Source: Chloranthus sessilifolius
Taxonomy: Eukaryota > Streptophyta > Magnoliopsida > Chloranthales > Chloranthaceae
DNA: 64,000 bases
Assembly (NCBI GenBank): GCA_021018995.1
Contig: CM037585.1
Span: 117,698,331 to 117,762,330 of the forward strand
Reading direction: 5' to 3'
The first letter of the stretch is position 1. Every line of letters begins with the position of its first letter. This document shows positions 35,971 to 48,274 of this stretch, piece by piece. The notes beneath the pieces were generated by a model, which worked only from the letters and a program-made list of their open reading frames with translations, was not told where the DNA came from and did not search any database. The translations under genes were made by a program, and so were the position numbers.

Positions 35971-36879
35971 AAAAACATGGCATACGTTCTAGATCTTTTG
36001 ACCAAAGACTGAGGCAGCTTTTGTTACTATCCTGTTGGGTAGCCTTTACTTTACTATGTAAAGCAATGGAGAGGAAAAACCTTCATATTTAAATCTTTGT
36101 ATCATTATGATCTTGGCGGATTTCTGCTGGTTCCCTTTCAATAAACCTGTTTATAGCCTTCAGAACATCCCAAAGGCTGCAAAAGTGCAAAAAAGCTAAT
36201 ATCCTAGAGTGAATTATTGTGTGGAGTCCACGAAATAAAAAACTCAGTAATAGGAAATGCAGAGTTTGGAATCAAAATAAAAGTAAAAGGATCACAGTCG
36301 TTGGGGTGCTCTTAAACAAATTTGCGGTTACCTGCAAGCAAGTTAGATTTGGATTAAATGTCTAGCCATCAACAAGGATGTGATTCTTATGTCACCACGG
36401 ACCCATATTTTCGAATGGGTATCACACTAGTCTCAACAATTGATACTGTAGAAATTTATGGAATGTGTCCAGGGTGTAGGATCTTATTACCATTGAGCTA
36501 CCATTCCAACCCCAAGCAATAGGTGATGGAAGAGGTACAACTCAATGTTTTAAGGTGTTGGGAGCCCCCCCCCCCTCCCCTCTCCGCTGGCCCGCAAGGG
36601 TTGGACGAGACCCAACACAGGATATTTTAACCTCTTTACTTCTTTTTATGTTATTTTCTTTCCTCAGTAAGGGAGGCTACTTCAATCTTTTAGGTTAATT
36701 GTAGTCTATAAGATGTAATAGTTAGGGAGGCTAAACATACCTTCTTTGCCTGGTTATCCATTAGCAAAAACCTTAATTGACTTTTTATAAATTAATGCAG
36801 CTTGGGCCTATTCCTTCATGATGTGTGTTGTATTGGTCTGAAAGTCTATTGACCTTTTCAAGTGCAGCTTCTCCTCATG
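35971..36879. other. Unclassified stretch
   Basis: No gene recognised. It includes a C-rich patch near 36570-36585 and no detectable match elsewhere in the window. Confidence 0.35.
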
Positions 36880-37600
36880 GATCTGGGGGTCGAGCTTGGG
36901 CAATATTTAATCTCAAGCGAAGAAGAATCTCATTATTGAATGGCCATGGCATTAATTCTAAAATTACATAGTGTGCTTTTTGCTGCTGCCATTTGGCATA
37001 TATGGTCCAAAAGCAACCATTGAGTATTTGACGACTCGGTGGTCCACAAGAAGGCTTTACTATCTCATATGTCTTTTAATATATATATATATTCAAAGTT
37101 CAGAGATCATTCTCCGACTTTTGAAGGCCCGTCATCAATTACAATGAAATCAGATCAATGGGCAGTTTCATTTCCACCAAAAAATATTGCTACAGTTGGC
37201 TTTTCATGGTTACCTCCAGCTCCAGACACTATAAAAATAAACATTGATGTTCCTCTGACTTCTGAAGGGGCTGGTGTCGATCTTCTTGGGTGATTGCATT
37301 TTTTTGCATATGTTTTATCTTCTCACATAGACATCAACATCATTGAGCTGCATGCTATCAAAGAAGCTTTTCTCAAAGCTCCCAATTGAAGCTGAAGAAA
37401 ATTTTGGTTTCTTCAGATTCAAAGATGGAAATCGACCGCTTAAATCATTTGATCTCTGTATCTTGGAGATACACTTGGATGACCAAGGGCATCCGATCCC
37501 AATGTGATCAGTTTGAGGCCATTTGCGCAAAATTATCTGTTTGCAAAGAAGAATGGTCACAAATTGAGCGCAGAAGGACCTGAAACACATGATGGAACAG
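36880..37600 (+). pseudogene. LINE-derived RNase H-like fragment
   Basis: Translated pieces resemble the C-terminal end of plant L1 ORF2: VLFAAAIWHIWSKSNH (36975-37020), FSWLPPAPDTIKINIDVPL (37200-37260, compare the WxPPPPGxxKINxDG start of plant RNase H-like RVT_3 domains) and KKILVSSDSKMEIDRLNHLIS (37393-37455). The pieces are in different frames or split by stops, so this is a decayed LINE or a retro-derived domain and not a working gene. Upstream RT was not found. Confidence 0.55.
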
Positions 37601-38019
37601 TTAATTTATTTATTTTTCATATTGAAAGCAACTTTCAGGAATGGAGTGGAACGAACTCCTGTAGGGATTTTTTTGCTAGGAGGGTCACTACCACCCTGAT
37701 GACATGTTGCTCAAATACTTTGAATCTGCTCGTAAACTCATGTTAATTATTGAAATTGAAAGACAAAATGGACGTGAGAGGAAGATATTCAGCCACTTGC
37801 AATATTGGTGTGAAGATTACTCAATTACAACTACTTGCTTCTTTTGATGATGGCTACTCAACTATCTTTCGATGAAGTAGTATACTTTTGTCCCAATTGG
37901 CTACTCAACTACTTGCTTCTTCATACCACTTGCAATATTGGTATGAAGATTAATCTACTGCTTGTTGCACCAAATTCAATATCATTGCTAGCCTTTGGAT
38001 CGATGCTTGGTTCCTGCCA
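37601..38019. other. Low-information stretch before the tandem duplication
   Basis: Short internal repeats such as CAACTACTTGCTTCTT (37829, 37909) and CACTTGCAATATTGGT (37793, 37926) but no gene. Confidence 0.4.
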
Positions 38020-38730
38020 CATTCATTGAACTTTTTTGGTATCTATGCCAAATCTAATCTTTCTCAGAACTTGTCTGTAGCACTTAAGTGAGTTTGGTAG
38101 TACTGCTAGTGCATCATTTTAAGTTGACCATCAAAATAAAAAAGAAAGAACACAAAATTTCGTAAAAAACTATTCCTTTCAGATGTTCAAAATTTTGAGG
38201 TGGTGAGATCTACACTTATCAACAGTACTCTTTGCTCATGTAGCCAATAAATAGGGCTTGTAGTGTTTTCTCTGCCTCTCTTTTGCTCTGATACCAATAT
38301 GTAACGCGCATAGTGGAAAATTGTATAAAGTTTGACCATCAAACTTTTTTGAACTTTTTTGGTATCTATGCCAAATCAAATCTAATCTTTCTCAGAACTT
38401 GGTTCCTCCCACATTCATTGAACTTTTTTGGTATCTATGCCAAATCTAATCTTTCTCAGAACTTGTCTGTAGCACTTAAGTGAGTTTGGTAGTGCTGCTA
38501 GTGCATCATTTTAAGTTGACCATCAAAATAAAAAAGAAAGAACACAAAATTTCGTAAAAAACTATTCCTTTCAGATGTTCGAAATTTTGAGGTGGTGAGA
38601 TCTACACTTATCAACAGTACTCTTTGCTCATGTAGCCAATAAATAGGGCTTGTAGTGTTTTCTCTGCCTCTCTTTTGCTCTGATACCAATATGTAACGCG
38701 CATAGTGGAAAATTGTATAAAGTTTGACTG
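38020..38730 (+). repeat. Recent tandem duplication, about 392-bp period
   Basis: The block from ATTCATTGAACTTTTTTGG at 38021 to about 38335 is repeated from 38413 to about 38728. Over roughly 315 bases I see only two or three differences. A shorter third partial copy of the first 60 bases fills the spacer (38345-38410). Confidence 0.9.
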
Positions 38731-38945
38731 TTTACTTCTTCTCTGTAAACTTTTGATAAGGTGACTCGTAATCAATTTGTAGTTGAATCAGCCTGTTTCT
38801 AACATGCATCACTTTGTGCATGCATCCTACTTATAGATATATGCTCCCATGGATCACACAGATCAAAGTGAACCAATTAGTCTTGATTGGATTGATTGTT
38901 AAAATGGTTTCAACATATATTGCCTAATTGGCATCTTGTTGGGAG

Positions 38946-38949
<4 letters not shown>

Positions 38950-38999
<50 letters not shown>
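38950..38999. repeat. (TA)n microsatellite
   Basis: TA run of about 50 bases adjoining the left end of the hAT-like element. Confidence 0.95.
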
Positions 39000-39003
<4 letters not shown>

Positions 39004-39144
39004 ATGGCGGAACCAGAATTCTCATTTAGGCGGGGCGCAAAATGAATTAGAGATAAATTTTGTACAATGAATTTAAATTTAAAGTAATTTATATTATAAA
39101 ATATAATTTTCATTAAAATTATATAGAAAAAAGAAAATTTTAAT

Positions 39145-39430
39145 CTATATAAGACCAATCAGTTTCATATGAGACCAATCAATCAGACTCATATGAGACC
39201 GATCAGTCCACTATAAGACTGATCGAGTCGGTCTCATATGGAACCAATTGGTCTAAGAGCGATGGGTTCCATATGAGATTGTTCGGTCCCACATGAGTGT
39301 AGTCGGTACCATATGAGACCGATCAGTCCGCTATAATACTGATGGGTCGCTCTCATATTGACCCATAGGTCTTATAGTGGACTGATCGGTCTCATATGAG
39401 TCCAATAGATCGGTGTCATATGGGACCTAA
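39145..39430. repeat. Subterminal palindromic repeats, CATATGAGACCGATCAGTC type
   Basis: Ten or more degenerate copies, in both orientations, of a phrase built from CATATGAGACC and GATCAGTCC(A/G)CTATA. Clustered subterminal repeats in both orientations are a known feature of transposase-binding regions of hAT and CACTA elements. Confidence 0.75.
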
Positions 39431-39889
39431 GGGCATTTTAGTTTGATTCATTATTTCACTTAAATCGAATTTCAGCGCATGTCAAATATTAGACTTTGTT
39501 TACAGAGTTTTCAAAAAAGGAAAAAGAAAAGATTCACGGGTTGGGACCCTATGCAGTACTAAGCGAAACATTGGACTTTGCTAGGTAAATATGAAATAGT
39601 TGGAGACCCTCTCAGGTAAAAAAAACTCAAATAAAATGAAAAAGTTGAGGGTCTGGGACCCTATTAGGTAATAAGAAAAATGTTGGGCCTTGTCAGGTAA
39701 AGTGGACCATGTTGGGTAATCTTTTTTTTTTTTTTTTTTTTCTGATACGGTACCATGTTGGGTAATCTGCCCTAACTTATATCCTAAAGACTAGATGCCA
39801 ATTCATAGAAAACCAGTGGAAGCTGCAAACTGAATAAAGAGAAACACATTAAGAAACACTGGAATTTAGCAATTTTTATCAAGATCGAA

Positions 39890-41205
39890 AGACTCATATT
39901 TAGCAATTTATGTGGGAAGATTCGGGTCTCGATAGGAAGTATCACCTTGTTAGTTGGGAGATTTGCCAGCTGTCATTGGTATCGGGGGGGGGGGGGCGCT
40001 GGGAATTAGAAGCTTGGAGTTGGTTAATATTGTGTTGATAGGTAAATGATTTTGGCAGGCAGGGTCGCCTTCTGAGAGGAACAATCTTTGGCTGACCATC
40101 TTGGTGGAAAAGTATGGTTGGATGGATGGATTTTGGGGTGTCAATATTTCGGTAAACAGACAGACATCTACTTGGTGGAAGGGTATTTGCTCCACTTGGA
40201 AGTTCTATGCTAAGGGAAAACGTTTCAGTTGGGGTGAGGGGACAAGGATCGGGTTTTGGGATGACATTTGGATGGAATATTGGCCATTGAAGGAAATATT
40301 CGCTAGTGTTTATTATATTGCTTCTAACACCAATGCCATGGTGGGTGATCTGTTTGCTGAAATTGGTGGATCGGTGTCTTGGGAGGTGCTTACGATGCGG
40401 TCGCTTAGGGAGGAGGAGTTGAGGCCTTTCAAGGAGTTAATGACTAGTTTATATCTCATGGTCAAGAATCGTGCTAGAGTTGATAGGCGAATTTGGATGT
40501 CTTCCAAATCTGAATCTTTCTTCATCAAATCTTTCTACCAGATGTTGGCTGGTCGTCCTCTATGCCGGAGCGAGTGGACTAAGCGTTGGAAAGCCCCGGT
40601 TCCTCCCAAAGTGAGATTCTTTTCGTGGACAGTCCTCAGGGGCCGTGTTCTCATGATGGACCAATTGATTCGAAGGGGAAAGGAGTTGTCTAATCATTGT
40701 GCTATGTGCCTTATCAGTGAGAAATCGACGCCGCATTTGTTTCTCCACTGTCAGGTCGTGCACCAGATTTGGGGATTTGTCCTCAACTTGTTTGATATGT
40801 CTTGGGTTTTCCCGGACTCTATCACTAGCCTCCTCTAGTCCTGGTTGGGCATTAAATTAGGAGGTCAGGCTGGGGTGCATTGGAGGGCTGCGGTTTTTGT
40901 TGTCTTGTGGGGCATTTGGCTAGAACGTAATGCCCGTATTTTTCGCAGGATTCGCCGGCCGATTGGGATGATTCTCAAGGTGATCGTGGATTTCATGTGC
41001 TCTTGGATCGTATTGACCAAGGGAGGAGCTCTTAAGTTCGGATTGCATCGACCCGAAGTAAATTCCCCCTTTTCATTTTTTCTCGCTTGCCTTGAGGCTT
41101 TTTTTTATTTTGTTTTGTTGGTCGTTTCTGGCCCTTTGTTCGGTTTCCAGCTCCTCGCTGGCTTTTCTATATATATGGTTTGTTTTACCGATCAAAAAAA
41201 AAAAC
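39890..41205 (+). pseudogene. 5'-truncated L1 LINE, ORF2 C-terminal part
   Basis: The sequence encodes the C-terminal third of a plant L1 ORF2. It contains RSLELVNIVLIGKWFWQAG near 40005-40060, then a 245-codon frame (40101-40838) with the zf-RVT zinc-binding region: PPKVRFFSWTVLRGRVLMMD, NHCAMCLISEKSTPHLFLHC. A further frame (40845-41222) carries VVLWGIWLERNARIFRRIRRP. It is split by a stop near 40838. It ends in an A-run (41189-41205), typical of LINEs, and is truncated at its 5' side. The minus-strand L1 at 44181-48270 is the same family (compare LVGKWLWRAG, IWLKRN, DKKKN end). Confidence 0.8.
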
Positions 41206-41958
41206 TTCAAACATCAAATTAAAGAACCAATCCTTCAATCAGGTACATATTATAACTAAAAGCCTAATATCATTTCCAACTTTCTCACCAAATTCTGGAA
41301 ATAAATTATATCAGAAATTATAACTAAAAAATATCTTCTATGTAACCAATCCATCAGATTCTTATTAAAAAAGTTGTAAAGAACATGACCCAAAAAATCA
41401 AATGCCCATTTGGGTTTTCTTATTGAGCTAATTTAGACCCATTTCCTTTCCTAATCAGTTACCGAAGTCAGATAGAGACTTAACTGAATTAGTGATCACA
41501 GTCCTCATAGCACACAAACAAAACCTTTGACAATAAATTATTAACAATAAAAAGGAAAAATTACAGCTTTTATGAAATCTCAAGATCTCATATAATTCAG
41601 TATAGAGAAGCAGATTGGGGGAAAAAAAAAGACCCAGAACAGGAAATCACCTGAAAAATTGAGAGAGAGAGAGAGAGATAGAGAGAGCGTGCGCAGGTTA
41701 AAGTCTGAGAAGTGAAGCCCCTCTGGTTGACAACTCAAGGACAAGGTAGCTCTCCGTTGAGGTGAGTTTTAGGGTTTTAGAGAGACAAAAGAGGAGGGAG
41801 GGCGTGGGAGGGGTTTATGTTTAGAGAGAGAAAATAGGGAAGGGAGGGCGTCGGAGGGGTTTATCTTTAGAGAGAGAAAAGAGGGAGGGAGGGCGAGGGA
41901 GAGCAAATAGTGAGGGAGGGCGTGGGAGGGGTTTATCGTTAGAGAGAAAAAAACGGAG

Positions 41959-41960
41959 AG

Positions 41961-42001
<41 letters not shown>
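41959..42001. repeat. (GA)n microsatellite
   Basis: GA dinucleotide run; the preceding 200 bases are G/A-rich with repeated GGGAGGG(C)GTGGGAGGGGTTTAT phrases (41790-41935). Confidence 0.9.
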
Positions 42002-42005
<4 letters not shown>

Positions 42006-42101
42006 TGGGTTTTAAGAGGTAGGTTTTATATATAAAAAGGATTTGTTTTGGGTTTAGTGAGGGCGCGTGCCCGCACTCGTGGGTATGTGGTTCCGCCACT
42101 G

Positions 42102-42990
42102 TATATATATATATAAGATATTAATTAAAGAAAATTTCGTAAAACAAACATGTATCCAAGTTCAATTACCAAGGAATTATGAGTTTGTATTCATCAATGA
42201 AAGAAAGAAAATGTTAGATGGTATTCCAAAAACCTTTTTTAATTAGGCTGCAATCCCGAACTAGCCGATCTCTGAAGCTACTGAAGGAAGACACCTGACC
42301 CTCTGGTTCTCCATCACAAGTACACTACAAGACTATGGGTAGGGACCCTTGTTGTGAACCTTTTACGGTTTGGTGCGCTTGTCCTAAGGACAAGAATGCC
42401 CCCGTGTTACCAAGCATGCACCATAATACTAAGGTACCATATTGAAAATTCACTTTAAATTAAGTTTATTCACAAAGAGTTCCCTTTCCAAACTACATGA
42501 ACACAATCTGTCAATTATTCTGCAACTCATGTTTGCTTCCAAAGGGTGCTCATTATCTCACTATAGTTCATGTGAACCAGATTGTTTACTGTTGGATCTT
42601 AATCATAAGGAGAGAAAACATATTGAGCTTAAATGTTTTTAAAATAACTATTTATACAAAATTATTTAGTTTTAAAACATTTTTATCCAAATAAAATGAT
42701 GACTTGATTAAAATCTTATATATAATACAGGATCCCATATGTGAATGCTCAAACTTCTCGCAATCAAACTTGGCTCCCGTAACGCTCAACTATTATTCAA
42801 ACATGCATCTCATCAAAGCATGGTTCAAAAACTCTCCGAGTTGATTCAAAAGTTGGTCGAGTTGACTTGACTCCCGGAGACTGCTAGTGGACTCAGTCTG
42901 AAACTCGACTTGAGTGACAACTCATGAGTTACTTGATCACTCGATCGAGTCGAGTTGTAGACTTTCAAAGAATAAGGACAAAAAAGTCAT
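42102..42990. other. Unclassified stretch with degenerate GAGTCGAGTT repeats at 42830-42960
   Basis: No gene. The part at 42830-42960 consists of degenerate ACTCGA/GAGTCGAGTT phrases, a style common at the ends of plant hAT-like MITEs. Confidence 0.35.
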
Positions 42991-42992
42991 TG

Positions 42993-43330
42993 TTTTGTTA
43001 AAGAGATTGTATTTTTTTTAAAGAAAGAGGGGTAGTGTTGTAAACTACCCTACACATATTATATCTCATGAGGTTAGGCCCTATTTGCGCTGGTGCACAT
43101 AGTTACCAAAATCGGCTTTTTTGGGAAAAAAGTTTGTTTTAAACACTTTTTTTTTTTAAATCATTTTGTTAAAGAGATTGTATTTTTTTTAAAAGAAAGA
43201 GGGGTAGTTTTGTAAACTACCCTACATATGTTATCTCTCATGAGGTTAGGCCCTAGTCGCGCTGGTGCACATAGTTACCAAAATTGGCATTTTTTTGAAA
43301 GAAAAAAAAAATCGTTTTAAACACATTTTT
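42993..43330 (+). repeat. Tandem duplication, about 171-bp period
   Basis: Copies starting at 42993 and 43164 share TTTTGTTAAAGAGATTGTAT, GTAAACTACCCTACA, CATGAGGTTAGGCCCTA and CTGGTGCACATAGTTACC. They differ at about one base in ten. Confidence 0.85.
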
Positions 43331-43429
43331 TCCATAAATACATTGGTAACATGTCTTTTTTTTCAAAAAAAAAGAAAGAAGAGTTTTTACAAATTTTCCT
43401 GAAAATTTTCTTACTATTGTATAAAAAAA

Positions 43430-43434
<5 letters not shown>

Positions 43435-43480
<46 letters not shown>

Positions 43481-43560
43481 TATATATTATTTTTTTTTTT
43501 ATTATTTTTTTTTTTATTATTTTTTTTTTTATTATTTTTTTTTTTATTATTTTTTTTTTC
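43435..43560. repeat. (TA)n tract followed by ATTATTTTTTTTTTT minisatellite
   Basis: TA repeats to about 43487, then five units of roughly 16 bases each, ATTATT plus a T-run (43489-43560). ORFs reading NNKKK repeats here are artefacts. Confidence 0.9.
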
Positions 43561-44180
43561 ATTACTTATTCCAAAAAAAATTCTGATTTTTTCCTGAATT
43601 TTGCCGGTTCCACCCCCCCTCCCTTTTATTTGCTTTTTTGCCTTGCTGATTTTTTCCTTAGTAACTATGTTAGTACATGGCATATGTTACATTCTGCTTG
43701 GGATTATGTAGAACTAGAAAATTGAAATTGAACTAATTTTAGAGCTACATGATGTTTGATAAATCTTTTGATGGATGGGATACCTTGATGAATTTGATTT
43801 TTTATATTATTTTGTTAATATAGATGCACACACACAAAAGTGCCTAGTCCAATTGAGTTGTTACAAGCTGTTACAATCGGGTACCACAATAATCTCGGAA
43901 TAATCTGAGTATCACCAAGTAGTTAGAGCACAAAGATTCTCTCAGCCGCCTTTGACTTGATTAGGATCAGTATCTTGGAAATGACCCTCTGTTTTTCTTA
44001 TAGATAATAGTTAGTTGCCTTGACTAACCACAAGAGACCTCTGATGATCTCTTTATTCGCCATGTTTTTCAATAGGTCATATGCAACATGAGCAAGACAT
44101 GCGTCCAGAAATCAGATATTTTGTTTTTGCATACATTAACAACATATGTTGTCCCAGCCGGCAAAGCATATATGGTTGCT
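43561..44180. other. Unclassified stretch
   Basis: T-rich start, then ordinary AT-rich sequence to the poly(T) end of the L1. No gene seen. Confidence 0.35.
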
Positions 44181-47100
44181 ATTTTTTTTTTTATCGATAA
44201 AGGCAAGTTGTCTATATAATAATAAAAAAACAAAAAACCAGCGAGAAGCTGGGAAAGTACAGATCCAAAGAGACCCAAGAAAGAAGCAAAAGCAAAAAGA
44301 AAAACCGAAGAGCAGCCTCCCCTCTACCCGGGTCCCAAGACAGGCAGCCGAACTAACCAAAATCAAACAGCTGAGGGGGATCGCCAGTTCCTGGCTTAAC
44401 TAGGCTTACCCAAAGACACATCAACTCTAATATACCCTTCAAAATCAATCCTATCAGCCGGTGCCTCCTATGTTAAATACGATAATTCCTTTTTAGCCAA
44501 ATGCTCCAAAGAACCGCAAAGAAACCCACCTGCCAAAAAGCTAGCAGCTGGCCCTCTAATTGAGTGCCAAACTGAGACACAAAAAGGGAAGGAATGTCAT
44601 AGGAGATAACCCACGCCATTCCGAAGGATCTCAGAATGACGACCTAGATCTCCATCGCTACCCTACACTCAAGGAAAAGATGAGAGGCTGACTCTTCCGC
44701 TTGCAAACACATTACACACCTATTTGTCATATCTTTACCCCACACAATCAACTGGTCATCAGTCAAGACCCTACCACTCACCACTGTCACACAAAAAACC
44801 TAACTTTGAGCGGCACTACACCAGAGCACTCCACAAGGCTGCCCACTCCACTCTAATAAGTGGTCTAATAGATAGCATACGGTAGAAAGAGCGAACCGAA
44901 AAACTACCCTTAGCAATCGGAAGCCATCATCGAGAGTCACACCACCGATTCCTCATAGACTTATTCACCCAATCCCGAAGCTCGAGGAACGGTTGCAGCT
45001 CGTCGTCCTTTAAAAGTCTCCGCGTAAAATATTCCACACCATCCTTCCCCCTTGCTCTAAAGACACCTCGTTCACGAAACCACTAGGGGAAGCAACAATC
45101 TTAAATATACTAGGGAAGGAGGCACATAGGGGATTGAAGCTTATCCACGGATCTTGCTAGAACCTGATACGCGAGCCATCGCCCCAGTTAAACTAAATCC
45201 ATGTGACAAAATCCGACCAAACTGAATAGACTCCCTTCCACCAAGCTAAAGGGTTCCTTATCCCATTCACCCGAATACCCCATTCACTGCTAGTCCAACC
45301 ATACTTTTGGGAAAGCACATGAACCCACAGGTCGTTCTTTTCTTCGTCCAAACCGGCTCTCCATAGCCATTTGCCTACCAGGGCTTTATTAACATTCCGA
45401 AGATTACGGATGCCCAGCCCCCCCAACCTCTTTAAGCAACTGACACATGTCCCAACTAATTAAGTGGTACCTTTGTCGAGCCCCGACCCTTTCCAAAGAA
45501 AGGTCCGTTGAATTTGCTTGAGCTTGTCAATCACCGCTACTGGACATTTGAACATTGAGAGGTAGAAGACCGGGAGACTTGCCAGCACCGTATTAACAAG
45601 GGTAAACCGACCGCCACTACTCAATAACTTGCCCTTCCAAGAAATCAGTCAAGCTTCGCATCTCTTGATCATCGGATGCCACTTTGCCACCGAGGGATTG
45701 CCTTCGCCAATGGGTAGCCCCAAATAGCTAATGGGCAGCTGCTGGGGGGCACAATCCACCATATCGGCTAACTGAGACAACAGCCGCAAGTCCACACCAA
45801 CCCTAACTACCGAGGACTTAAGGAGGTTAACCCGTTGGCCAGCACATCCTCCATCGATTGAATCTCTACTGGCTCAGCCTTACAAAACAACATTGTATCA
45901 TCTGCATACTAGAGATGCTTTAGAACTGCCCCTGACCTCCCACCGGAATTCCCGAATTCAGGTTTAACCGCCTAGCTTGCGATAGGAGACCCCCTAGCGC
46001 TTCCCCTACCATCGTAAATAGTAGTGACAACAAGGGATCCCCCTACCTCAGACCGCTCGAGCTTCTGCAGTAACCTGCCAGAGAGCCATTTATCAGAACC
46101 GAAAACCAAGCCGAAGAGACACACGCCCTAATCCATCCCCTCTAAGTCTGTCTGAACCCGAACTAATACATCATGTAATCGAAATAGTTCCAGCTGACCC
46201 TATCATACGCCTTTTCCATATCAACTTTCCAAACCACCTCCGGAACTCTATTTCGATGGGCGTCATGAACCACCTCATGCGCCACTGCCACCATATTCGC
46301 AAGACTACGACCTTGCACGAAAGTTCCCTAGTTAGCATAAATGATCTCCCCCATTAGAGGCTTGATACGATTAGCTAAAACTTTGGCCATAATTTTATAG
46401 AAACAATTCAGAAGATTAATAGGCCTGAAGTCCCTAATATCCGTCGCACTTTTCAATTTTGGAATGAAAGAGATAAAGGTTGAGTTGAGACTACGACCCA
46501 AAAATCTTTTAACATGAAATTCCTCAAAAAAATTTACTAAGTCGTCTTTGAGCAGGTCCCAGAACGCCCTGAAAATTTTCGTGGTAAATCCGTCCGGACC
46601 CGGGGACTTATCCCTCCCGCTAAACTTAATTGCCTCCCAAATCTCACGCTGCTCGAAGCATCTTTCTACCTCAGCCCCCTAAGCTGGAGAAATACGAGGG
46701 AATTCATTTCCATCCAGATGCGGGCGAGACCGACCCTCATCCGAATACAGATCAGAATAAAAATCGACAATTTGCTATTTGATTTGCTCTTGATCCGTAA
46801 ACCCAGTCCCATCAACCAAAATCTCCCTAAGAATCTTCCTCTTCCCCCTCACATTTGCCACCGAGTGAAAGAACTTTGTATTATTATCTCCCGCCTTCAA
46901 CCAGTAAACCTTAGCATTCTGCTTCCAACTAACCACCTCTTCAAAGCACTTATCACTGAACTCCATTCTGACATTCATCCTCTCCTCCTCAGAATCAAAC
47001 AAAACTCTAGTCTCTTCGAGATCATCCAACTCCTTCAGCCTATCAAGCAAGAGCTGCTTGGAGACATGTACCAACCCAAAAACATCTCTATTCCAACTTT

Positions 47101-48270
47101 TAATTTTGCGTTTGAGGTACCCAAGCTTGGTTAAGTCTGAAAGAGTCGAACCAATAGGAGAGACCTCCCTCAACCAACCCGGAACTAGAGCCCGAAAATC
47201 TTCACTGCGAAGCCACATATTTTCAAACCGGAAAGGTGAAGGACCTTTACCAATCGAGGCACAATCTAGAACTAACGACCGATGATCAGACACAACCCTA
47301 GCAAATACATGGAGGGCCACATTCGAAAACATATCCATCCACTTCGGAGGACACAGGAATCGATCAATACAGGTAAGAGTGGCCTCTTCTTGCAGGTTTG
47401 ATCACGTGAATCTCACACCTTGTAGGGAAAAGTTGAACAAAGCACAATCCTGGATGAAGGAGTTGAAACCCTCGCATCGATGCCTTATCCGTAAGACCCC
47501 CCAAATTTTCATAAGGGAATCTTATGACATTGAAATCGCCCCCAAAACAGACTGGAACATCCCATCTCACAATGTCCGTCGAGAGTTCGAACCAAAGATC
47601 TTCTCTGCTTCCTACGTTGTTCGGACCGTACACCCCTGAGAAACACTAACGAAGGCCATTATCCCTATTCTAGAGCATCACTGATGCATAGAACTAACCA
47701 ATTTCTTCATCCACTCTAGAAAATAGCATCGCATTCCACACCACCAAAATACCCCCTGACGCACCCTCCGAATTGACCCCAATCCACTCCCATCAGTTTA
47801 CCCCAAGAACCGACTCCAATTTATATCTATCACAACACTCCCACTTAGTCTCCTGCAATGTTGGAACCACTGGATTATGCATAACAATTGCCTTTCTTGC
47901 ACCCGCTCTCTTCTTACGTCCACATATTCCCCTTACATTCCATGAGAAGAACTTCATAAAAACCAACAGAAAAAGGCCCAACTTGGCAGAAACTGAATTT
48001 AACAACCCAAAGTACCCTTCCCGTCCGATAAGCCCCACTCCAATCTGGCCAATTCCTGAGAACGAGATCCCCTCTTCCCTTTGCACCACTGCGAGTGTTG
48101 AACATAAATCGCCTCAAAAAGATCTCGAAGTGGCTCATTGGTCCCATTAAAAGACATCCTAATATCTTGGCCGAACTGAATTAATTGCGCAATGGCATCT
48201 GGCTTTCGTCCCCCATCCACCCTAACCCTCAGAGCCGATGATTCCTCGGAATCCGCAATCAAGGCAAAAA
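44181..48270 (-). pseudogene. L1 LINE, nearly complete ORF2
   Basis: Reading leftward: end of an ORF1-like region (48310-48000), endonuclease start MKFFSWNVRGICGRKKR (about 47960) with LQETKWE, GGDFNVIRFPYENLGG (about 47530) and SDHRSLVLD (about 47270); a linker with KVYWLKAGDNNTKFFHSVAN (46840-46900); RT with DKSPGPDGF (about 46600), FRPINLLNCFYKIMAKVLANRI, and YADDT at 45894-45908; zf-RVT region around 44650-45430; and a 3' end in a T-run (44181-44191), the poly(A) on this strand. Frames are interrupted by several stops and shifts, so it is not active, but preservation is good. Same family as the fragment at 39890-41205. The 5' end is approximate, and no target duplication was found. Confidence 0.85.
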
Positions 48271-48274
48271 TGTG

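Larger units (their letters stand above)
39002..42101. mobile_element. hAT-like DNA transposon with nested LINE
   Basis: Left end CAATGGCGGAACCA and right end (complement) CAGTGGCGGAACCA are inverted repeats of the CAGTG type that marks hAT elements. Both sides are TA-rich (8-bp flanks TATATAGA and TATATATA, 6 of 8 equal), consistent with an 8-bp duplication in a TA microsatellite. Interior: subterminal repeats 39145-39430, a LINE insertion 39890-41205 and GA-rich DNA to the right. No transposase was recognised, so it is non-autonomous. Confidence 0.55.

Noticed and set aside
36566-36590. C-run as a possible G-quadruplex or regulatory site
   Set aside because: A single homopolymer run without the four spaced G/C tracts expected.
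46718-47134. 138-codon plus-strand ORF
   Set aside because: Antisense to the well-supported L1 ORF2.
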